Source: Hymenobacter sp. YC55 (GTDB lineage: Bacteria > Bacteroidota > Bacteroidia > Cytophagales > Hymenobacteraceae). From it: a stretch of DNA of 64,000 bases. The notes under the pieces are model-generated. The model worked only from the letters and a program-made list of their open reading frames with translations. It made no database searches and had not been told where the DNA came from. Location of the stretch: contig NZ_JARNTX010000001.1 in the NCBI RefSeq assembly GCF_029433095.1, positions 1,116,001 through 1,180,000 of the forward strand, in the 5' to 3' direction. A program made the translations under genes and the position numbers. Shown here one piece after another: positions 58,865 to 64,000 of this stretch (position 1 is its first letter; each line of letters starts with the position of its first letter).

Positions 58865-59113
58865 CTAAGAGAGAAGTGAACTGGACGAGTGAGGGTCAGT
58901 AAGGGCATGGACGGCCTCGTCGTGCGAGGAGGGAACCTGTTCCATGAGCGAGGTAGCGTACTCCGTGGCTTCCCGTTCCGCTTTGGCGAGTTTGCGCTTG
59001 AAGAGCTTGAGGGGACACCAGCGGGCCCATTTGCGGGCCGAGACTATTTTGCGCTGCAACTGATGGTAGATGGCCAGTTGCAGGGCTAGACCGATGTTGG
59101 GCATGACATGCAT
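58865..59113 (-). CDS. Small hypothetical early protein
   Basis: 82 residues, a helical and basic protein (YHQLQRKIVSARKWARWCPLKLFKRKLAKAEREATEYATSLMEQ) with a Ser-rich end. Its ATG overlaps the stop of the HTH gene. Not recognised. Confidence 0.55.
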   Translation of the reverse strand: MHVMPNIGLALQLAIYHQLQRKIVSARKWARWCPLKLFKRKLAKAEREATEYATSLMEQVPSSHDEAVHALTDPHSSSSLLS

Positions 59114-59472
59114 CAGGCGGCCTTGTTGCGCCGAGCGGGCCGGCGGTGGGAGACAATGAGCTGCGCTTCTTCCAGCACGACCTGAGTGGCATTGTTGCGC
59201 TCCTGCCAGTCCTGCACCGCACTCAGGCGGATGCGGTTGCCCCGGGCCGAGTCAGAGGTCTGGACGTGGGCGAGGTGGCGACGATGGCCAGCTGGCAGCT
59301 TGAGGTAGGAGCGAACCGTATCCACGTCCACGTTCAGAATATCGGCTACCTGCTCACAGGTGTATTGCGGATCGGGTTTTGGCTGCTGCTCTAGAAAGGA
59401 GAGGGACTGAGAATGGAACGCCTGCATCAACATCGATTTGATGGGTTCCTGATTGAAGTCTACTAGGATCAT
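59113..59472 (-). CDS. Helix-turn-helix DNA-binding protein (excisionase/MerR-like)
   Basis: 119 residues. YTCEQVADILNVDVDTVRSYLKLP followed by GNRIRLSAVQDWQERNN is the winged HTH pattern of the excisionase/HTH_17 group (residues about 37-90). It may regulate early genes or help excision; the place far from the integrase favours regulation or replication. A basic tail (SHRRPARRNKAA) ends it. Confidence 0.7.
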   Translation of the reverse strand: MILVDFNQEPIKSMLMQAFHSQSLSFLEQQPKPDPQYTCEQVADILNVDVDTVRSYLKLPAGHRRHLAHVQTSDSARGNRIRLSAVQDWQERNNATQVVLEEAQLIVSHRRPARRNKAA

Positions 59473-59475
59473 AAC

Positions 59476-60177
59476 TCAGGATGCTTTGCGGTATTCAATA
59501 GGACCCTCTTTCTCCGAGATGATGTACTTCAAGCGTTGGATAGCTTCCTCTGCCTGCTTCGTGGTGCGGCGATTGATGTTGAGGAGTTGTTTGGTCTTCT
59601 CCTGACGATCAATGGCGGGATGACCCAGTAGGTCGAGTATTTCTTGCCGAAGCTCTGGGCTAGCGTAGTTCGGGCCTAGGTCCTTTGCGGCAATACCTGC
59701 TGGAATAGGTACCCGAGGCATTGGGACGGCTGTGGCAGTAGTAGATGCCGAGAAATCATGATTCTCACCCGAAGTGCGTTCATGGATCTCTTTGATTAAC
59801 TCCGCTAACCGGAGCGTGTACCCAGCTAACTTGACAGCCTCCTGGTAGGCCTGCACCAGCTCACCTGCTTCCGCTAGACCGTTTGCCTTGTTCTGGGTCT
59901 GAACCAGTTGGGCGACTAAGTCCTGACTGCTAAGGGAGCGGCTAGCAGCCATGATATTCCACGAGTCGCGGAACAGGCCGTTCTTGGCCATTTTCTCGAG
60001 GGAATCCGCTGCGGCCTGCATCGTGCCGATCTCGCGGTCCATCTCGTCCTGGCTCATTTTGCTGTTAAGCACCCGTCCTGGGTAGACGGCGTAGCGCATT
60101 CGAATCTCACGGTGCAGGCACTGCGCCTGCTCGGTGAGATTGAAAACGGGTTTAGTTGATTGTGTTATATTTGCCAT
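59476..60177 (-). CDS. Hypothetical early protein with coiled-coil part
   Basis: 233 residues. Mostly helical: QAQCLHREIRMRYAVYPGRVLNS, a four-helix-like middle, then a Thr/Pro linker and a last helical piece with LGHPAIDRQEKTKQLLNINRRTTKQAEEAIQRL. The last part could be a small DNA-binding domain. It precedes the HTH protein gene by three bases. Confidence 0.6.
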   Translation of the reverse strand: MANITQSTKPVFNLTEQAQCLHREIRMRYAVYPGRVLNSKMSQDEMDREIGTMQAAADSLEKMAKNGLFRDSWNIMAASRSLSSQDLVAQLVQTQNKANGLAEAGELVQAYQEAVKLAGYTLRLAELIKEIHERTSGENHDFSASTTATAVPMPRVPIPAGIAAKDLGPNYASPELRQEILDLLGHPAIDRQEKTKQLLNINRRTTKQAEEAIQRLKYIISEKEGPIEYRKAS

Positions 60178-60253
60178 ACGATCAGCCGATTTTGAGGAGG
60201 TTGATGGTTAAGAGGAGAGCCGTAAGCGTGGCCGCGCTTGCGGCTCGCTTGTT

Positions 60254-60400
60254 TTAAAAGGCTATCGCCAGCAGGAGTGCCGTGGCTGCAGTCAGCGCTA
60301 CTAAGCGCTCGTAGTACCCGCTAGGGCGGGGAGGTCGAAGTTCCTGGAAGCAGGCAGGGCACAGCAGGGGCTGGCCGGCAGGGACGTTGTTTGCTTGCAT
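60254..60400 (-). CDS. Small zinc-finger-like membrane protein
   Basis: 48 residues from the ATG at 60398-60400: MQANNVPAGQPLLCPACFQE with a CxxC knuckle, then a basic patch and a C-terminal hydrophobic helix (LVALTAATALLLAIAF). It fills the gap between two early genes in the same direction, which supports it; a longer overlapping frame on the same strand lacks these features. Confidence 0.5.
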   Translation of the reverse strand: MQANNVPAGQPLLCPACFQELRPPRPSGYYERLVALTAATALLLAIAF

Positions 60401-60442
60401 AAGTCGGTTGGCTCAACTGTCGAGGGAAAACCGGGAGAGACC

Positions 60443-60763
60443 CTATGAGAGCGTTTGGCTTGCAGTGCGGGCATGGCGAGAAGAGGCGCGCTTTGGGGTG
60501 GAAGGGGATGGGGCAACGCTGTTGGCGATACCTAGAATCGTTCCTACCTCCTGCACAGAGGAAAGCAGAGCATTGTAGGCTGCCGTGAATTCTTCCTGTC
60601 CGACATAAGTCTCATCAGCACATGCTGATGAGACCATGAAGGCAGGTTTAATCTGGATGATGGGCCAGTTCTGGTGGACAATCTTATCTATCTCAACCAC
60701 CCGCCCATCTTGGAGGTAAGCACGGTGGGTGTACTTGTCGACGGTGAAATAGGGCTTCTTCAT
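60443..60763 (-). CDS. Hypothetical early protein
   Basis: 106 residues from the ATG at 60761-60763 (MKKPYFTVDKYTHRAYLQDGRVVEIDKIVHQNW). Beta-rich beginning, helical later (EEFTAAYNALLSSVQEVGTIL). It starts one base after the preceding stop. Not recognised. Confidence 0.6.
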   Translation of the reverse strand: MKKPYFTVDKYTHRAYLQDGRVVEIDKIVHQNWPIIQIKPAFMVSSACADETYVGQEEFTAAYNALLSSVQEVGTILGIANSVAPSPSTPKRASSRHARTASQTLS

Positions 60764-60764
60764 G

Positions 60765-61142
60765 CTAGGCCGCGATTTGCATGCGTGAAACATTCATTAA
60801 AGCCGGCATGGCCAACGGCACGGGGAAGTAGAGCAACGCGCCAGGGGCGTACTCATCGAGGCGGTACTCGCAGAGGGTATCGGGTACTTTTCCCGAGAAG
60901 AAGACTTCGTCCTCGCATCCTTCTTCAAGGGCGAGACGGAACAGGCTGCTGTCGCGTCCTGCGGTGTAGAGACTTAATTCAGAGTCGGTGCCACGGGCCC
61001 AGCCAATGATGGGCTGCGGCATGCTGAAATGACCAGCCTTGCTGCTCACCGCGATTTGATCGCCTAGGCAGGGCTGCGATATAAACTGCGTTCCTTCCGG
61101 AGTGGCGAGCTTATAGAGCGGAGTGGAGGTTGAGATTTTCAT
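60765..61142 (-). CDS. Hypothetical early protein
   Basis: 125 residues (MKISTSTPLYKLATPEGTQFISQPCLGDQIAV...), beta-rich and acidic (LALEEGCEDEVFFSGKVPDTLCEYRLDEYAPG), no membrane segment. It is the first of a closely spaced series. Not recognised. Confidence 0.6.
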   Translation of the reverse strand: MKISTSTPLYKLATPEGTQFISQPCLGDQIAVSSKAGHFSMPQPIIGWARGTDSELSLYTAGRDSSLFRLALEEGCEDEVFFSGKVPDTLCEYRLDEYAPGALLYFPVPLAMPALMNVSRMQIAA

Positions 61143-61211
61143 GAGGAAAATGGGTAAGAGAAAAAGGTGTGGTGTATAAAAAGGCGGTGGCCGCCGCCTT
61201 GGGTAATATTT

Positions 61212-61421
61212 TTAATTTTGAGATGCGGCTTTAGCTGTCATGTATTTGAGCAGGGCCGGTGAGTCGTTGCGTTGTTTGCAGGCAGTGCATCGAAAAGGCA
61301 TGTAGTGCCGCATATGCATTAAAGGCATAGGGTCATAGTAGCACTTCTTCTTGCCGCATTGTGGGCAGATTTGGTAGAGCAGAGGCCCCGCTCCCCAACC
61401 ACTTCCTTCCGTCCTTGCCAT
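61212..61421 (-). CDS. Zinc-ribbon protein
   Basis: 69 residues from the ATG at 61419-61421, overlapping the upstream stop as TAATG. CPQCGKKKCYYDP and FRCTACKQR give two CxxC pairs, a classical zinc ribbon. It could bind DNA, RNA or protein; nothing more can be said. Confidence 0.65.
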   Translation of the reverse strand: MARTEGSGWGAGPLLYQICPQCGKKKCYYDPMPLMHMRHYMPFRCTACKQRNDSPALLKYMTAKAASQN

Positions 61422-61714
61422 TATTCGTTGGCCCATTGCCAGTAGAGTTCAACCAAGCGTGCTACTGCTTCCTTCTTGCCACACACCACCTCGCCTGCGC
61501 CGCCCATCTCGCTCGGCTGCTCAATCATCCAGCACCCGCGGTCTGGAAGCGGAGTTAAAAAGCCAATCCAGAAGTCATTGTAGTGGACCAACTCGCCTGT
61601 AATAGTGGCCTTTGGCTTGGCAGGGCGGGTAGCATACAGCACCGAGCCATCAGCAGCGGTACCGAGAATGTTGCGAGGATTGAGGCGATATCCCATTGTC
61701 TTGGATTTGGTCAC
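61421..61714 (-). CDS. Hypothetical early protein
   Basis: 97 residues (MTKSKTMGYRLNPRNILGTAADGSVLYAT..., CWMIEQPSEMGGAGEVVCGKKEAVARLVELYWQWANE). Mixed beta/alpha, coupled to the zinc-ribbon gene. A later ATG six codons in is possible. Not recognised. Confidence 0.6.
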   Translation of the reverse strand: MTKSKTMGYRLNPRNILGTAADGSVLYATRPAKPKATITGELVHYNDFWIGFLTPLPDRGCWMIEQPSEMGGAGEVVCGKKEAVARLVELYWQWANE

Positions 61715-61748
61715 TGGTAGGGCGGATGCCAGAAGTGGGTAAGCTTAG

Positions 61749-61976
61749 TTATGCAGCCTGCTGCTGGGGAAGGTGAGCTGCCTCCCACTGGGAGAGACCT
61801 TCTGGGTTCGTCTCCAGAGCTAATTTTTTTACTGCTGGCCAGTGCTTGCTTGTGGTTTGCTCACGCTTGACCAGTTGGACGATGTTGGAAGGATTGCTCA
61901 TGCCGGTCCGGACAGCCAGCTCAGCGATATATCCTTCAGGCATCAGTTGGCGCATCGTGGGGACGGTGGTTTCCAT
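61749..61976 (-). CDS. Cro-like HTH regulator
   Basis: 75 residues with GYIAELAVRTGMSNPSNIVQLVKREQTTSKHWPAVKKLALE, a short helix-turn-helix pattern. It is the first minus-strand gene opposite the repressor, the position of cro in lambdoid phages, and starts behind a good promoter at 62031-62061. It probably represses the repressor promoter and opens the lytic programme. Confidence 0.7.
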   Translation of the reverse strand: METTVPTMRQLMPEGYIAELAVRTGMSNPSNIVQLVKREQTTSKHWPAVKKLALETNPEGLSQWEAAHLPQQQAA

Positions 61977-62030
61977 AGGCAGTTTCCGGTAAGTCGTATA
62001 TTGCGGCTGTTGTTGTTGTTATTGTTGTTT

Positions 62031-62061
62031 CAAAGGTATGCGCAATAGCGAACATTCCAAA
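62031..62061 (-). promoter_or_regulatory. Early lytic promoter (PR-like)
   Basis: On the minus strand TTTG (62061-62058), exactly 19 bases, then TACCTTTG (62038-62031): a perfect match to the Bacteroidota promoter consensus. It reads toward the Cro-like gene and the whole early operon. Confidence 0.8.
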
Positions 62062-62074
62062 CGTTACTGCGCAT
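62038..62074. promoter_or_regulatory. Repressor operator dyad
   Basis: Inverted half-sites ATGCGCAATAGC (62038-62049) and GTTACTGCGCAT (62063-62074), 10 of 12 positions symmetric. They cover the spacer of the early promoter, so repressor bound here would block it. TATATTTT at 62074-62081 may be the -7 of the repressor promoter, leaving a near-leaderless repressor mRNA (GTG at 62094). Confidence 0.65.
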
Positions 62075-62093
62075 ATATTTTTTCAATTAATCC

Positions 62094-62948
62094 GTGTCCG
62101 AAACCCAAGACTCAATTAATCAGCGGATTAAGACGCTAATCGACCAGTACGCCGGTGGTGTACAGCGGCGCTTCGCGCAGGAAACCGGTCTCTCGACTGG
62201 GATGGTAAGTGACCTCTTTGGTAAGCGGGAGAATAAACCCGGACTAGAGATGCTGAAAAAAATCGCCAATGCGTATCCGCAATTACGGATGCGTTGGCTC
62301 CTACTCGGAGAAGAGCCTATGACCGACGTAGAGCATCATCTCCCTAAGAGTATGGTCAAGGAAGAGCAAGCACCCTACAAGGGGGCTGAGCCACGCATTC
62401 TGGCTGTCCAAGTAGGACCAGACAATGAGGAGAATATTGAATTAGTCTCGGTCAGGGCCGCGGCTGGCTATGCCTCGGGGGGATTCCTAAACCATGAGTT
62501 TATTGAGAAGCTCCCTTCCTTTCGTCTCCCTGACGCAGCCTATATGAATGGAAGCTTCAGAGCCTTCCAGGTGAGTGGAGAATCCATGCAGAGCACGCTC
62601 TATGATGGGGACTGGGTGATTTGTCGCTACGTGGAGCGATGGGACAGAGACATCAGGGACATGTATGTCCATGTCGTCGTGACCGAGGAGAACGTCCTCG
62701 TCAAGCGAGTAAACAATAGATTAAATGAGCGGGGGGAATTAGCTCTCCATTCCGACAATGCCGCATTCCCTATTCAATTCATTGATGGACAGCAAATCCG
62801 GGAAGTCTGGGTGGCAGTGGGCAAACTGTCTAGGCAATTTGTAAATCCCCGATTTGATGTGAATGTAGAATTGGCCCGTCAGGGAGAAGCAATTCAAGAG
62901 TTACTAGACTTTAAAAAGAAATTAGAAAGCCAGGGTTTAATCAATTAA
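62094..62948 (+). CDS. Phage repressor, HTH plus S24 (LexA/CI-type) autopeptidase
   Basis: 284 residues, GTG start at 62094. The HTH is RRFAQETGLSTGMVSDLFGKRENKPGLEML (about 25-55). The peptidase domain has the cleavage site AAAGY (Ala124-Gly125), SGESM with the nucleophile Ser164, and LVKR with Lys204. RecA-stimulated self-cleavage after DNA damage is the expected induction route. It is followed by the immunity gene in one plus-strand operon. Confidence 0.93.
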   Translation: MSETQDSINQRIKTLIDQYAGGVQRRFAQETGLSTGMVSDLFGKRENKPGLEMLKKIANAYPQLRMRWLLLGEEPMTDVEHHLPKSMVKEEQAPYKGAEPRILAVQVGPDNEENIELVSVRAAAGYASGGFLNHEFIEKLPSFRLPDAAYMNGSFRAFQVSGESMQSTLYDGDWVICRYVERWDRDIRDMYVHVVVTEENVLVKRVNNRLNERGELALHSDNAAFPIQFIDGQQIREVWVAVGKLSRQFVNPRFDVNVELARQGEAIQELLDFKKKLESQGLIN

Positions 62949-62959
62949 TTCTTTCCCCT

Positions 62960-63334
62960 ATGAGCAATTCTTTATTCGGTTCCTTATTCCTCATCATGGG
63001 CAATGAAGTCGCGGGAGGAGCGGCTTTAGTGATCATGGGACTACTTTATTTTATCCCAGCCATTGTCGCTAAGGGCAAGCGCAACGCCACGTCCATCCTC
63101 GTCCTAAACCTGCTCTTGGGCTGGACAATCCTGGGCTGGATCGCGGCCCTCATCTGGGCACTGAGCAATGATGCTCCCATTCAAAAGGTGGTTGTCCAAT
63201 CCCCGTCCCCAGCTCCTGCCCCAGCCGCTCCCTCCATCGCTGATGAGCTAGACAAACTCCGCTCCCTGCGCAATGCGGGGGAGTTGACCAACGAAGAATT
63301 CTTACAGCAGAAAGCTCGCTTACTCCGCTCTTAA
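62960..63334 (+). CDS. Superinfection immunity protein (T4 Imm-like) with SHOCT domain
   Basis: 124 residues. Two membrane helices (about 18-36 and 46-68: GGAALVIMGLLYFIPAIVAKGKRN, ILVLNLLLGWTILGWIAALIWAL) form the Imm superinfection-immunity domain. A Pro/Ala linker leads to a C-terminal SHOCT motif (IADELDKLRSLRNAGELTNEEFLQQKARLL). T4 Imm blocks DNA entry of later phages at the inner membrane. Placed 11 bases after the repressor, it would be made in the lysogen and protect it. Confidence 0.85.
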   Translation: MSNSLFGSLFLIMGNEVAGGAALVIMGLLYFIPAIVAKGKRNATSILVLNLLLGWTILGWIAALIWALSNDAPIQKVVVQSPSPAPAPAAPSIADELDKLRSLRNAGELTNEEFLQQKARLLRS

Positions 63335-63335
63335 T

Positions 63336-63659
63336 ATGTCGCTTGATATGGCACTCCCTGACTTCTCCATTACCGCGATGGATCTGCGTTTCCTGGCCGA
63401 ACTAGACCGCCTCCAGCAGGCCGGCAGCTTCGCCACCTACCGCGAGCTGGCCGAGCAGTTGGACGTGCATCCCAACACGTTCGGCCAGATCGAGATCGGC
63501 CGCTACCACTGCAACATCAAGCAGCTCTACCAACTCCGCTCCTTCCACCCCGAGGCGGACGTGCTGTGGGTGCTCTTTGGCGAGGCGGAAACGGGCCGTC
63601 CCGAACCGACGGGAGCCCCCAAGCGAGGAGAGCGGGGCAGACCGGTGCGCGTGCACTAA
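63336..63659 (+). CDS. Third HTH regulator of the immunity operon
   Basis: 107 residues. FATYRELAEQLDVHPNTFGQIEIGRYHCNIKQLYQLRSFHPEADVLWVLFGEAE is an HTH with the same closing pattern (HP-xADVLWVLFGE) as in the repressors at 37846 (YPDVNMDWLIRGTG) and 62094 (YPQLRMRWLLLGEE). A basic Pro/Gly/Arg tail follows. It starts one base after the immunity gene stop, so the three genes form one operon. Confidence 0.8.
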   Translation: MSLDMALPDFSITAMDLRFLAELDRLQQAGSFATYRELAEQLDVHPNTFGQIEIGRYHCNIKQLYQLRSFHPEADVLWVLFGEAETGRPEPTGAPKRGERGRPVRVH

Positions 63660-63749
63660 AAAGCGGATTCCTGCCCAAAACCATACCCCACGTTTCGAGC
63701 CTAGTAGTAATGCGTTATTCGTCAGGCGTTTGCAGTAAAAACGAAGAGC

Positions 63750-63764
63750 CCAGTTGGGCCCACT
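63750..63764 (+). other. attR core, prophage right end
   Basis: CCAGTTGGGCCCACT, identical to attL at 12948-12962. Bases on both sides differ from attL, as expected for a recombination core. Confidence 0.9.
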
Positions 63765-63776
63765 AGAAAACCTATG

Positions 63777-63809
63777 AAAACGCCTCTTACACCCTGTAGG
63801 AGGCGTTTT
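63777..63809 (+). terminator. Original tRNA terminator displaced by the prophage
   Basis: Stem AAAACGCCTC (63777-63786) with GAGGCGTTTT (63800-63809), T-run after it. It begins 13 bases beyond the attR core, the distance expected from a tRNA 3' end to its own terminator before integration. Confidence 0.7.
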
Positions 63810-63852
63810 TGTTTGATGTTGGTAAAACATAGGTAAAACATTTGCTGAACAC

Positions 63853-64000
63853 GTGGAGCGGCTACCGGATTTGGCCCTAGTTTATTTAAATGGGCGCATC
63901 GTAGTGGCCGGCCCGCAAGTCGAGGAAACGTTGGCCATATTTCTACAGCAAGTGCGTATGCTGCCAGGCTACCGGCTCATCTGGCGAGGGGCTCCCGCCT
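63853..64000 (+). CDS. Unidentified host reading frame, partial
   Basis: From a TAA at 63823-63825 a frame stays open to the window end. GTG at 63853 would start VERLPDLALVYLNGRIVVAG, followed by PQVEETLAIFLQQVRMLPGY and more. The composition looks coding, but the start is uncertain and the product is not recognised. A 10-base direct repeat GGTAAAACAT (63821-63830, 63832-63841) precedes it. Confidence 0.3.
   Translation, partial: MERLPDLALVYLNGRIVVAGPQVEETLAIFLQQVRMLPGYRLIWRGAPA

Larger units (their letters stand above)
12948..63764. mobile_element. Integrated prophage, about 50.8 kb, siphovirus-like
   Basis: Bounded by a 15-base direct repeat of the tRNA 3' end. It contains integrase, repressor and Cro-like genes, replication, terminase, portal, scaffold, capsid, tape measure, tail-tip, spanin, holin candidate and endolysin genes. 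No essential morphogenesis gene looks broken, and no insertion sequence was seen inside. A tape measure of nearly 1500 residues, with no sheath or baseplate-wedge protein recognised, points to a long non-contractile tail. Confidence 0.93.

Noticed and set aside
1..64000. CRISPR array, rRNA genes, retron or diversity-generating reverse transcriptase, transposase
   Set aside because: Looked for; no regular spacer-repeat series, no rRNA sequence, no reverse transcriptase or transposase motif was found.

Overview
The window is a stretch of a Bacteroidota chromosome, most likely Hymenobacter or a close relative, carrying one complete-looking integrated prophage. The host assignment rests on a secreted protein with a C-terminal type IX secretion sorting domain, GC-rich codon use, an Ohr/OhrR pair, a PASTA-domain protein beside a D-Ala-D-Ala ligase gene, and promoters of the Bacteroidota form (TTTG about 19 bases upstream of TAnnTTTG). 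The genus is inference.

Left host part (1-12960): a monooxygenase-domain fragment, a quinone-oxidoreductase-like enzyme, ohr and ohrR with an operator-like palindrome, a rhodanese, a T9SS cargo protein, a PASTA protein, a tandem (double) D-Ala-D-Ala ligase, pgk, an unknown membrane protein, an M50 protease overlapping a HAD phosphatase, and a CAT-anticodon tRNA.

Prophage (about 12948-63764, 50.8 kb): it is bounded by a 15-base direct repeat that is the 3' end of that tRNA (attL) and a second copy (attR). The integrase lies just inside attL. Almost all other phage genes run on the minus strand. From right to left they are: immunity region (S24-type repressor, T4 Imm-like superinfection immunity protein and a third HTH protein on plus, Cro-like protein on minus); early/replication genes (sliding clamp, replication protein with an inserted T5orf172-type domain, DnaC-like loader, VRR-NUC nuclease, DUF3850, HNH nuclease); small and large terminase; portal; scaffold; major capsid protein; connector-region genes; an odd phage tRNA and a second repressor in the middle; tape measure; a frameshifted gene pair; a large block of tail-tip and fibre genes; and a lysis cassette (spanin pair, holin candidate, GH19 endolysin). 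A long tape measure without a recognisable contractile sheath suggests a siphovirus.

The most striking unexplained feature is a palindrome (GTATGTAAAATACATAC) repeated before late transcription units. All five exact copies carry TTTG or GTTG on the coding strand exactly 21 bases upstream of the same octamer inside the palindrome. This fixed geometry suggests a family of phage promoters with built-in operators. At two of them (tape measure and a 747-residue tail protein) the start codon lies only 3-5 bases beyond the palindrome, so those mRNAs may be leaderless.

Right host part (63765-64000): the displaced terminator of the tRNA and the start of an unidentified reading frame.
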